Assembly (NCBI GenBank): GCA_030152105.1
Contig: JASLIH010000528.1
Coordinates: forward strand, 1-10,979
From: Actinomycetes bacterium
GTDB lineage: Bacteria; Actinomycetota; CALGFH01
Reading direction: 5' to 3'
DNA: 10,979 nt
The position numbers and the translations under genes are program-made. Below the pieces are notes generated by a model. The model saw only the letters and a list, made by a program, of their open reading frames with translations. It had not been told where the DNA came from and did not search any database. This document shows positions 5,372-10,979 of this stretch, piece by piece (position 1 is the stretch's first letter; each line of letters begins with the position of its first letter).

Positions 5372-5409
5372 TTGGACCGTTGACACTCAGCGTGGATCGT
5401 TGCCACACT
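5372..5409 (+). promoter_or_regulatory. Promoter of the osmolyte transporter operon with a 20-bp-spaced direct repeat
   Basis: TTGACA at 5380-5385 is a perfect -35 hexamer. CACACT at 5404-5409, 18 bases further, is a weaker -10. The same region holds two imperfect copies of one sequence exactly 20 bases apart: TTGGACCGTTGACAC at 5372-5386 and GTGGATCGTTGCCAC at 5392-5406 (12 of 15 positions equal; core CGTTGMCAC). The copies cover the -35 and the spacer/-10, where a repressor or a co-binding regulator on one helix face could act. A start near 5416 would leave a leader of about 39 bases. Confidence 0.5.
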
Positions 5410-5454
5410 ACGCGACCACTTCGGGTCCGGAGCTCACAGGGACGGGGGCGGCAG

Positions 5455-6546
5455 TTGATCAGCTTCGAATCCGTCTCCAAGCGCTTCCCCGATGGGACCA
5501 CCGCCGTCGACAACCTCGACCTCGAGGTGCCCGAGGGCGACCTGACCGTCCTGGTCGGCCCGTCCGGCTGCGGCAAGACCACCACCCTGCGCATGATCAA
5601 CCGGATGATCGAGGCGACGAGCGGCACCATTGTGGTCAACGGGAAGGCCGTGGCCACTGTCGACCCGCCCGAGCTGCGCCGCGGCATCGGCTACGTCATC
5701 CAGCAGATCGGGCTGTTCCCGCACCGCACCATCGGCGAGAACATCGCCACCGTCCCCGAGCTGACCGGCTGGGACAAGCAGCGGACCCGGGCCCGCGTTG
5801 ACGAGCTGCTGGAGCTGGTCGGCCTGCCCGCCGAGGTCCGCGACCGCTACCCGCACCAGCTCTCGGGCGGCCAGCGCCAGCGGGTCGGGGTGGCCAGGGC
5901 CCTGGCCGTCGACCCGCCGATCATGCTCATGGACGAGCCCTTCGGAGCGGTCGACCCGATCGTGCGCAGCCGCCTCCAGGACGAGTTCCTCCGCCTCCAG
6001 CAGGAGGTCCGCAAGACGATCGTCTTCGTCACCCACGACATCGACGAGGCGATCAAGATGGGCGACCGCATCGCCATCTTCCGCCAGGGCGGCCACCTGG
6101 AGCAGTACGCGCCCCCCGACGAGCTGCTGGCCGAGCCGGCCAACGACTTCGTGGCCGACTTCCTCGGCGCCGAGCGCGGCCTCAAGCGCCTGGCCCTGGT
6201 GCCGGTGTCGGCGGTCAAGGCCGAGCCCGGCCCGGTGGTCTCGCCCGACGACGACGGCCGCCGGGCCGCTGACGAGGCCGAGGCCTACGGCAGCGACTGG
6301 GTGGTCGTGGTCGACGGTGACCGGCGGCTGCTCGGCTGGGCGTATGCCGCCGAGGCGGCCGAGCGGGGCCGGGTCGGCGACGCCGAGATCCTTCCCTTCC
6401 AGCTCCAGGTCCGGGCCGACGACTCCCTACGGGCCGCCCTCAACGCCATGGTCCAGTCGCGCACCGGGGTCGCCGTGCGGGTCAGCGACGGCGACCGCTA
6501 CGAGGGCATCGTCACCCTGGAGCTGCTGTCCAAGGAGATCAGTTGA
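5455..6546 (+). CDS. opuCA: Osmolyte (glycine betaine/choline/proline) ABC transporter ATPase
   Basis: A 363-residue cytoplasmic ATPase that drives the two membrane subunits encoded next. The nucleotide-binding domain is complete: Walker A GPSGCGKTT at 35-43, Q-loop QQIGLFPH at 83-90, signature LSGGQRQRVGVARAL at 136-150, Walker B IMLMDE at 156-161, and switch H194 in VTHDIDEA. The block from QQIGLFPHRTI through DPIVR is typical of the OpuBA/OpuCA/ProV class. The last 120 residues (about 243-363) look like a divergent CBS pair (DWVVVVDGDRRLLGWAY; RTGVAVRVSDGDRYEGIV), which in relatives senses ionic strength or nucleotides. The start is TTG at 5455, directly before the family's usual first residues ISFESVSKRFPDGT; the upstream in-frame GTG lies inside the promoter. 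The stop overlaps the next start as TTGA. The symbol is by homology; the substrate is inferred. Confidence 0.9.
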   Translation: MISFESVSKRFPDGTTAVDNLDLEVPEGDLTVLVGPSGCGKTTTLRMINRMIEATSGTIVVNGKAVATVDPPELRRGIGYVIQQIGLFPHRTIGENIATVPELTGWDKQRTRARVDELLELVGLPAEVRDRYPHQLSGGQRQRVGVARALAVDPPIMLMDEPFGAVDPIVRSRLQDEFLRLQQEVRKTIVFVTHDIDEAIKMGDRIAIFRQGGHLEQYAPPDELLAEPANDFVADFLGAERGLKRLALVPVSAVKAEPGPVVSPDDDGRRAADEAEAYGSDWVVVVDGDRRLLGWAYAAEAAERGRVGDAEILPFQLQVRADDSLRAALNAMVQSRTGVAVRVSDGDRYEGIVTLELLSKEIS

Positions 6547-7220
6547 CCGACGGCCCCACCCCGGTCCTGGCGGCCGAGCTGATCCGCTGGTCGTGGGTCG
6601 GCCGCCACCTCGACGACATCCGCGACGACCTGGTCCAGCACGTGGAGCTGACCGGCCTGGCTCTGCTGTTCGGGCTGCTGCTGGCCTTCCCACTGGCCCT
6701 GGCCGCGGTCCAGTGGCCGCGGCTGTACGGGCCCATCCTCGGCTTCACCGGGGTGCTGTTCACCATCCCGTCCCTGGCCCTGTTCATCCTCCTGATCCCC
6801 TTCACCGGGCTGCAGATCCAGACCGCCCTGATCGGGCTGACCATCTACACCCTGCTGATCCTGGTCCGGAACATCGTCGAGGGGCTGCGGGGCGTCGACA
6901 ACGACGTCCGCGAGGCCGCCGAGGCGATGGGCTTCACCCGGGCCCGCCAGCTCTTCCAGGTCGAGCTGCCGCTGGCCCTGCCGGTCATCATCGCCGGCGT
7001 ACGCATCGCCACCGTGACCACCATCGGGCTGGTCACCGTCACTGCCCTGATCGGCTGGGGCGGGCTGGGGCAGCTGTTCATCGAGGGCTTCACCCTGAAC
7101 TTCGCGACCCCCATCGTCATCGGGATCGTGCTCTCGGCGCTGCTGGCCTTCACCGCCGACCTCCTCCTGGTCGGGCTGCAGAACCGGCTCACCCCCTGGG
7201 CCCGGAGCAGCGGGAGGTAG
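6543..7220 (+). CDS. opuCB: Osmolyte ABC transporter permease, first subunit
   Basis: A 225-residue inner-membrane permease of the OpuBB/OpuCB/ProW class. Hydrophobic segments are seen near residues 36-56, 66-87, 94-112, 143-175 and 190-212. The cytoplasmic coupling loop that docks on the ATPase (EAA loop) is NDVREAAEAMGFTRARQLFQ at 120-139, followed by VELPLALPVIIAG. The GWGGLGQLFIEGF stretch at 171-183 is also characteristic of osmolyte permeases. The start is TTG, inside the TTGA overlap with the ATPase stop, so translation is coupled and stoichiometric with the ATPase. It resembles the next gene in fold and motifs; together they form the two halves of the channel. Confidence 0.9.
   Translation: MTDGPTPVLAAELIRWSWVGRHLDDIRDDLVQHVELTGLALLFGLLLAFPLALAAVQWPRLYGPILGFTGVLFTIPSLALFILLIPFTGLQIQTALIGLTIYTLLILVRNIVEGLRGVDNDVREAAEAMGFTRARQLFQVELPLALPVIIAGVRIATVTTIGLVTVTALIGWGGLGQLFIEGFTLNFATPIVIGIVLSALLAFTADLLLVGLQNRLTPWARSSGR
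7212..7217 (+). promoter_or_regulatory. Ribosome binding site of the second permease
   Basis: GGGAGG ends just before the stop codon of the first permease and 9 bases before the GTG at 7227. It supports that GTG as the start. Confidence 0.65.
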
Positions 7221-7226
7221 CGCGCC

Positions 7227-7934
7227 GTGACCGTCATCAACGAGGTCTTCACCTGGCTGACCGACCCGGCCCAGTGGAGCGGGCCGGACGGCATCCCGGT
7301 GCGCACCCTCCAGCACCTCTACTACTCGCTGCTGGCCACGGCCATCGCCGCCGCCATCGCCCTGCCCATCGGGGTCTTCATCGGCCACACCGGCCGGGGC
7401 GCCCTGTTCGCCGTCAACCTGACCAACCTGGGCCGGGCCATCCCGTCGCTGGGCATCATCATCCTGATGTTCACCCTGGTCGGCTTCGGCATCGTCCCGG
7501 TCCTGGTCGCCCTGATCGCGCTGGCCGTGCCCCCGATCGTCACCAACAGCTACATCGGGATCCGCTCGGTCGACCGCGACGTCCGCGAGGCCGCCGAGGG
7601 CATGGGCATGCGCGGCCGCCAGGTGCTGTGGCAGGTCGAGCTGCCGGTGGCCATGCCGCTGATCATGGCCGGCATCCGCACCTCGGCGGTGCAGGTGGTG
7701 GCCACCGCGACCCTGGCCGCCTTCGTCGGCCTGGGCGGGCTCGGCCGCTACCTGATCGACGGGCTCTCCCAGCGCGACCTTGCCCAGGTGGTCGGCGGTG
7801 CCATCCTGGTCGCCGTGCTGTCGCTGCTCACCGAGCTGGTGCTCGGCCGCGTGCAGGCCCTGGTGGTATCGCCGGGGGTGGCCGGGCGGGCTGCGGACGC
7901 GGCCGTCCGCGCCAAGGTGGAAAAGGCCGCATAG
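7227..7934 (+). CDS. opuCD: Osmolyte ABC transporter permease, second subunit
   Basis: A 235-residue membrane protein of the same permease family as the preceding gene, with which it probably forms a heterodimer. Membrane segments are visible at about 31-53, 72-103, 137-172 and 186-207. The EAA coupling loop is RDVREAAEGMGMRGRQVLWQ at 117-136, then VELPVAMPLIMAGIRTSAVQ; GLGGLGRYLIDGL at 168-180 matches the conserved GxGGLG block. Compared with the first permease it has a longer periplasmic-side N-terminus (FTWLTDPAQWSGPDGIP) and a charged C-terminal tail. The start is GTG at 7227, after a GGGAGG ribosome site. A hairpin separates it from the binding-protein gene. The symbol is by position and family; the two permease names are interchangeable by eye. 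Confidence 0.9.
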   Translation: MTVINEVFTWLTDPAQWSGPDGIPVRTLQHLYYSLLATAIAAAIALPIGVFIGHTGRGALFAVNLTNLGRAIPSLGIIILMFTLVGFGIVPVLVALIALAVPPIVTNSYIGIRSVDRDVREAAEGMGMRGRQVLWQVELPVAMPLIMAGIRTSAVQVVATATLAAFVGLGGLGRYLIDGLSQRDLAQVVGGAILVAVLSLLTELVLGRVQALVVSPGVAGRAADAAVRAKVEKAA

Positions 7935-7936
7935 TC

Positions 7937-7956
7937 CTGGGACGACAAGGTCCCAG
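7937..7956 (+). promoter_or_regulatory. Intercistronic hairpin upstream of the binding-protein gene
   Basis: CTGGGAC at 7937-7943 pairs perfectly with GTCCCAG at 7950-7956 around the loop GACAAG. It lies two bases after the permease stop and ends 10 bases before the ribosome site. No T-run follows, so it is more likely an RNA-stabilising or partial-termination element than a full terminator. Similar hairpins in transporter operons raise binding-protein yield. Confidence 0.5.
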
Positions 7957-7965
7957 CTCCAACGG

Positions 7966-7971
7966 AAAGGA
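7966..7971 (+). promoter_or_regulatory. Ribosome binding site of the binding lipoprotein
   Basis: AAAGGA stands 9 bases before the ATG at 7981. It is much stronger than the sites of the coupled upstream genes, in keeping with higher expression of the binding protein. Confidence 0.7.
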
Positions 7972-7980
7972 AGATCGTCC

Positions 7981-8907
7981 ATGCGAAGGATCCGGCTCGG
8001 CGGTGCCGCGACCGCGGTCGCGGCCTGCCTGGCGCTGCTGCTGGCCGCCTGCGGTGGCGGGAACGACGCGCTCGAGGGGGGCAGCCAGCAGAACGGCGGG
8101 TCGACCGTCACCGTCGGCTCGACCAACTTCTCCGAGCAGCTCATCCTGGCCCAGATGTACGCCGCCGTGCTCAAGAAGGCCGGCGTCAAGGTCGACACCA
8201 GGCTGAACCTGGGGGCCCGGGAGGTCGTGTTCCCGGCCCTGGAGAAGGGCGACATCGACCTACTGCCCGAGTACAACGGCTCGGTGCTGTCGTTCCTCGA
8301 CCCGAAGGCCACCCAGACCACCTCCGAGGAGGTCAACACCGCCCTGGCGCCCCTGCTGGACGCCAAAGGCCTGGTCGCCCTCGACGAGAGCCCGGCCGAG
8401 GACAAGGACGGCTGGGCCGTCACCAAGGAGACCGCCGACAAGTACAGCCTGGCCAAGATCTCCGACCTCAAGGGCAAGGCCAGCCAGCTGGTGGTCGGCG
8501 GGCCGCCCGAGCTCAAGACCCGCCCGGCCGGCCTCCCCGGCCTCAAGTCGGTCTACGGGATCGAGGACTTCAAGGAGTTCAAGGCGCTGGACGCCGGCGG
8601 CCCCCTGACCACCTCGGCCCTCAACAAGGGTGACATCGACGTGGGCCGGGTGTTCACCACCCAGGGCGCCATCGCCGCCAACAACTGGGTCCTGCTCGAG
8701 GAGGACAAGCCGCTCGAGCCGGCCCAGAACATCGTGCCCATCGGCCGCAAGGACGCCATGACCGACCAGGTCAAGCAGGCGCTGAACGCCATCTCGGCCA
8801 AGATCACCACCGAGGAGCTGACCAAGCTCAACAAGCTGGTCGACGTGGACAAGGAGGACCCGGAGAAGGTCGCCAACGACTGGCTGACCCAGCAGGGCCT
8901 GCTCTGA
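7981..8907 (+). CDS. opuCC: Osmolyte ABC transporter substrate-binding lipoprotein (OpuCC/OsmF/ProX-like)
   Basis: A 308-residue extracytoplasmic binding protein. The N-terminus is a lipoprotein signal: basic MRRIR, a hydrophobic stretch to L21, and the lipobox LAAC with lipidated C24, followed by a flexible Gly/Asn/Ser-rich linker to about residue 41. The mature domain begins with STVTVGSTNFSEQLILAQMY (41-60), the characteristic opening of this betaine/choline/carnitine binding family, and includes DIDLLPEYNGSVLSFL (91-106), the counterpart of the DLxPEYxG block. The C-terminal region (ALNAISAKITTEELTKLN and WLTQQGL) is typical too. The ligand-binding aromatic residues cannot be assigned with confidence, so betaine, choline, proline betaine and similar compounds remain possible. 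The gene is last of the four transporter genes, and its stop overlaps a probable CTG start of the following enzyme gene. Confidence 0.92.
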   Translation: MRRIRLGGAATAVAACLALLLAACGGGNDALEGGSQQNGGSTVTVGSTNFSEQLILAQMYAAVLKKAGVKVDTRLNLGAREVVFPALEKGDIDLLPEYNGSVLSFLDPKATQTTSEEVNTALAPLLDAKGLVALDESPAEDKDGWAVTKETADKYSLAKISDLKGKASQLVVGGPPELKTRPAGLPGLKSVYGIEDFKEFKALDAGGPLTTSALNKGDIDVGRVFTTQGAIAANNWVLLEEDKPLEPAQNIVPIGRKDAMTDQVKQALNAISAKITTEELTKLNKLVDVDKEDPEKVANDWLTQQGLL

Positions 8908-9896
8908 CCTTCCGCTTCGTCGCTGGACCGGACGTCGACGCCCTCGACGTCGGCCGGGCCGAGATCCTGGCCGCGGTCGAGGGCGCCGTCCGGGCCCAGG
9001 GCGAGGGGCGGGTCGTGCTCGAGCCGCGGGTCCACCTGGCGCCCCCCAACGGGGGCGCCGGGCATTTCAACGTCCTGCGCGGCCACCTCGGTCCCGAGCA
9101 CGTCAGCGGGGTCAAGGTGGTCGGCGACTTCGTCGGCAACTGGCGCCTGGGGCTGCCCAGCGAGCTCGCCCTGGTCCTGCTGCTCGACCCGGACACCGGC
9201 ATGCCACTCGGCATCGTCGACGGGACCATGCTGACCGCGGCCCGCACCGGCGCCCTGACCGCGCTCGGGGCCAGGCACCTGGCCAGGCCGGGCTCAAAGG
9301 TCCTGGGCCACCTCGGCGCCCGCGGATCGGCCTGGTGGAACGTCACCATGCTGGACGACCTGTTCGGCTTCGACGAGATCCGGGTGACCAGCCGGAGGGC
9401 CGAGTCGAGGGAGGCGTTCGCGGCCCGGCTGGCCGAGGAGCTGGGCAAGCCGGTGCGGGCCGTGGCGACGCCCGAGGAGGCCCTGGCCGGGGCCGACATC
9501 ATGGTCGAGGCGACCCGCCTGACCGAGCCGCGGGTGCTGCTGGAGACCGGCTGGGTGACGCCGGGGACCACCGTGATCCCCTACGGGACGGTCAGCGCCG
9601 TCGACCTCGACCTGGTCGACGTCATGGACAAGGTGGTGGTCGACGACTGGGGCCAGGCCACGGTGGGGCCGCTCGGGGCCCTGCGCCGCCACGTCGACTC
9701 CGGCCGGCTGGGCCGCCACAACCTCCACGCCGAGCTGGGCGAGATCGTCGCCGGCCGGGCGCCAGGACGGGAGCGGCCCGAGGAGCGCACCCTGTTCTGG
9801 CACCGGGGGCTGGCCACCACCGACCTGGCCGTGGCCCGGCTGTTCCTCCACCGGGCCGCCGAGGCCGGTCTCGGCACCCTGCTGCGCTACCGCTGA
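8904..9896 (+). CDS. Ornithine cyclodeaminase/mu-crystallin family protein
   Basis: A 330-residue NAD(P)-dependent enzyme family; members include ornithine cyclodeaminase (ornithine to proline), alanine dehydrogenase and ketimine reductases. The first ordinary start codon in frame is GTG at 9015, but the 37 codons before it read as the normal family N-terminus (TFRFVAGPDVDALDV, EILAAVEGAVRAQGEGRVVL). I therefore place the start at CTG 8904, which overlaps the binding-protein stop as CTGA; 330 residues is the usual length. Likely substrate-carboxylate residues are R42 in EPRVHL, K71 in GVKVVGDF and R114 in LTAARTGA, matching R45, K69 and R112 of the Pseudomonas enzyme. The dinucleotide loop is odd: GHLGARG at 135-141 instead of the usual GxGxxA. 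VVVDDWGQA at 244-252 matches the conserved VDD block. It is linked to an osmolyte transporter, so proline synthesis is tempting, but the substrate is unproven. Confidence 0.85.
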   Translation: MTFRFVAGPDVDALDVGRAEILAAVEGAVRAQGEGRVVLEPRVHLAPPNGGAGHFNVLRGHLGPEHVSGVKVVGDFVGNWRLGLPSELALVLLLDPDTGMPLGIVDGTMLTAARTGALTALGARHLARPGSKVLGHLGARGSAWWNVTMLDDLFGFDEIRVTSRRAESREAFAARLAEELGKPVRAVATPEEALAGADIMVEATRLTEPRVLLETGWVTPGTTVIPYGTVSAVDLDLVDVMDKVVVDDWGQATVGPLGALRRHVDSGRLGRHNLHAELGEIVAGRAPGRERPEERTLFWHRGLATTDLAVARLFLHRAAEAGLGTLLRYR

Positions 9897-9920
9897 CCTG
9901 GACGTTCCGGCTGGCCCCCT

Positions 9921-9949
9921 TTGCGCCGTCCGGGACAGGGTGGCAGACT
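9921..9949 (+). promoter_or_regulatory. Possible promoter of the small zinc-finger gene
   Basis: TTGCGC at 9921-9926 and CAGACT at 9944-9949 are separated by 17 bases, the ideal spacing, though each hexamer is imperfect. A start near 9956 would give a leader of about 50 bases before the ATG at 10005. Confidence 0.35.
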
Positions 9950-10004
9950 TTGAGGTCGTCGCCACGGCGGCCGGGCAGCGCCCGGCAGAGGATCGGGGAA
10001 TCAC

Positions 10005-10202
10005 ATGAGCTCCAAGGGACGCGCCGTGCAGGGCGCCCGAACCCACTCCGGCTCCGGCAAGGCCGGGCAGAAGAGCTTCCCGCTGGGCCGTGTGTGCGGG
10101 CAATGCGGCGATCCGCTGTCCCAGTACAACCCGGGTCCCAACTGCTGGAACCACACCGTCGAGTTCCCCTGGCGCGGCCCCACCGCCAAGCCCAAGCCCT
10201 GA
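10005..10202 (+). CDS. Small single zinc-finger protein of unknown function
   Basis: A 65-residue basic protein. A Gly/Ser/Lys-rich N-terminal tail (residues 1-28) is followed by one zinc-ribbon-like motif, CGQCGDPLSQYNPGPNCWNH, giving C-x2-C-x12-C-x2-H, and a short C-terminal tail rich in Pro and Lys. The C-x2-C...LSxYNxGPxC pattern resembles a small zinc ribbon seen in many actinobacterial proteins, but no function follows from it. The ATG is preceded by GGGGAA 4 bases away and AGAGGA 12 bases away, and by a possible promoter. It stands alone between an ornithine cyclodeaminase-family gene and a converging cell-wall hydrolase gene. The clean codon structure and conserved cysteines suggest a real gene; it could bind nucleic acid or just be a structural metal site. 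Confidence 0.65.
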   Translation: MSSKGRAVQGARTHSGSGKAGQKSFPLGRVCGQCGDPLSQYNPGPNCWNHTVEFPWRGPTAKPKP

Positions 10203-10215
10203 CCCTCGGGCCGGG

Positions 10216-10979
10216 CTAGGCGCGACCCGGCCGGGTCGCCCCGGCGTAGCCGCTGGGACGCATGGCGTCGACCCGGACGAGGGCGCCCGTGTGGGGGCGT
10301 GGACCATCAGGCCCTGGCCGACGTACATGCCGACGTGGTGGATGGTGGCCGGGTTGGCCGGGTCGTGGGCCCAGAAGACCAGGTCGCCGGGCGCAGGCCG
10401 GCAACCTCGAGGTGGCGGCCGGCCGACCACTGCTGGCGCGAGGTCCGCGGCAGCGACAGCCCGGCGGCGGTGTAGGCGAAACGGGTCAGCCCCGAGCAGT
10501 CGAACGAGGCCGGGCCGGTCGCCCCCCAGCGGTACGGCTTGCCCACCTGGCCGAGGGCGGCCCTGACGGCCGCCGCGGCGGCTGGGCTGGGGGCGGGGGA
10601 GTCGGCGAAGGCGGCGAACCCGAGCGTCCGGGCCTTGGCCGCCGCGGCCGCCACCATCGCCCGCCTGGCCGCCTCCCGCCGGGCCTGCTCGGCCCGGACC
10701 TGGGCCCGGACCTCGGCCCTGGCCGTGGCCAGCATGGCCTTGCGGGCGCTCAGCAGCTGCCCGATGGCCGTCTCCTGGCTGGCCAGACGCCCCCGCAGGG
10801 CCAGGGTCTCGGCCTGGGTCGCGCCCAGCTCGGCCACTCGGGCCCGGACGGTCCCGGTGGCCAGCCCGACGCTGGACAGCGCCGCCTGGTGCCGGTGGGC
10901 CGCCTGGATGAGCCCGTCCAGCCTGGCCTGGGCGGCCGAGTGGGCCTCGGCCAGGGTCTCGACCTTGACGTCGAGCCCG
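10216..10979 (-). pseudogene. NlpC/P60 peptidoglycan endopeptidase with coiled coil, broken by two single-base deletions (5' end outside the window)
   Basis: The frame is open from the window edge. Residues there form a long Ala/Arg/Glu-rich helix, probably coiled coil (VETLAEAHSAAQARL, AEVRAQVRAEQARREAARRA), then a linker and an NlpC/P60 domain that cuts peptidoglycan stem peptides outside the membrane, as in RipA-like proteins. Catalytic parts: the cysteine in FDCSGLTRFAY (codon 10498-10496), the histidine in IHHVGMYVG and the third residue in MVHAP. The domain cannot be read in one frame. At 10387-10388 one base is missing, turning RPGDLVFW into RPATWSS; at the five-G run 10293-10297 another is missing, turning VHAPHTGALVRV into VHAPTRAP. 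With both bases restored the protein runs to the TAG at 10216 and ends GGYAGATRPG-like (PSGYAGATRPGRA). Both sites are in G/C runs, so sequencing error is as likely as a real pseudogene. Confidence 0.8.
10222..10239. terminator. Perfect 18-bp palindrome between converging genes
   Basis: GCGACCCGG followed by CCGGGTCGC is a perfect inverted repeat. It can fold as a 7-bp stem with a GGCC loop on either strand. It lies 20 bases after the zinc-finger gene stop and inside the last codons of the cell-wall hydrolase, a suitable place for a terminator serving the plus-strand gene. No T-run follows, so the role is uncertain. Confidence 0.35.

Noticed and set aside
5798..8546. Long alternative frames on both strands across the transporter operon (up to about 800 codons)
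   Set aside because: Compositional shadows of the ATPase, permease and binding-protein genes, rich in Arg/Pro or Gln/Gly/Asp, with no recognisable domain.
9015..9017. GTG as start of the ornithine cyclodeaminase-family gene
   Set aside because: It would remove 37 residues that match the family N-terminus, and it has no better ribosome site than the coupled CTG at 8904.
10195..10217. AGCCC...GGGCT inverted repeat over the stop codons of the last two genes
   Set aside because: A 5-bp stem with a large loop, weaker than the perfect palindrome next to it at 10222-10239.

Overview
The window is very GC-rich and densely packed on both strands. Gene starts vary (ATG, GTG, TTG and probably one CTG). 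Several start and stop codons overlap by four bases, and some minus-strand starts have a TANNNT-like box exactly 7 bases upstream, as in leaderless transcripts. Together with the gene content this points to a high-GC actinobacterium (Actinomycetota), probably environmental. The genus cannot be named from the sequence. There is no sign of phage, plasmid replication genes or insertion sequences.

Layout. (1) 2-1787, plus strand: the 3' part of a type-1 glycerate kinase, a coupled YbaK-family aminoacyl-tRNA deacylase, then an ErpA/IscA-type Fe-S carrier with its own -10 box and ribosome site. (2) 1836-3562, minus strand: a NifS/IscS-type cysteine desulfurase, a coupled TusA-type sulfur carrier and a 96-residue protein made only of two ClpX-type zinc fingers. 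With the converging ErpA gene this is a small sulfur/Fe-S neighbourhood. (3) 3563-3797, non-coding: a tandem 12-bp repeat whose minus strand has six closely spaced G-tracts, a GC hairpin and one perfect actinobacterial DnaA box. (4) 3798-5303, minus strand: a 501-residue protein of the histidine/aromatic amino acid ammonia-lyase fold, in which the Ala-Ser-Gly triad that forms the MIO cofactor reads Cys-Ala-Gly and several other catalytic positions are changed. It is preceded by a six-codon leader ORF whose stop overlaps the GTG start. (5) 5304-5454: a divergent promoter region with a 20-bp-spaced direct repeat. (6) 5455-9896, plus strand: an OpuC/ProU-type osmolyte ABC transporter (ATPase, two permeases, binding lipoprotein), followed without a gap by an ornithine cyclodeaminase-family enzyme. 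(7) 10005-10202: a 65-residue single zinc-finger protein. (8) 10216 to the window end, minus strand: the C-terminal part of a coiled-coil NlpC/P60 cell-wall hydrolase, interrupted by two single-base deletions.

How the genes fit together. The cysteine desulfurase, TusA and ErpA proteins cover sulfur release, sulfur relay and Fe-S delivery. The transporter operon imports quaternary-amine or proline-like osmolytes; the terminal cyclodeaminase-family gene could make proline, also an osmolyte, or process a related amino acid. The most unusual items are the MIO-less ammonia-lyase homologue with its leader ORF, the G-rich tandem repeat upstream of the cysteine desulfurase, and the free-standing tandem ClpX zinc-finger protein. 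All functional calls come from reading motifs by eye; no database search was run.
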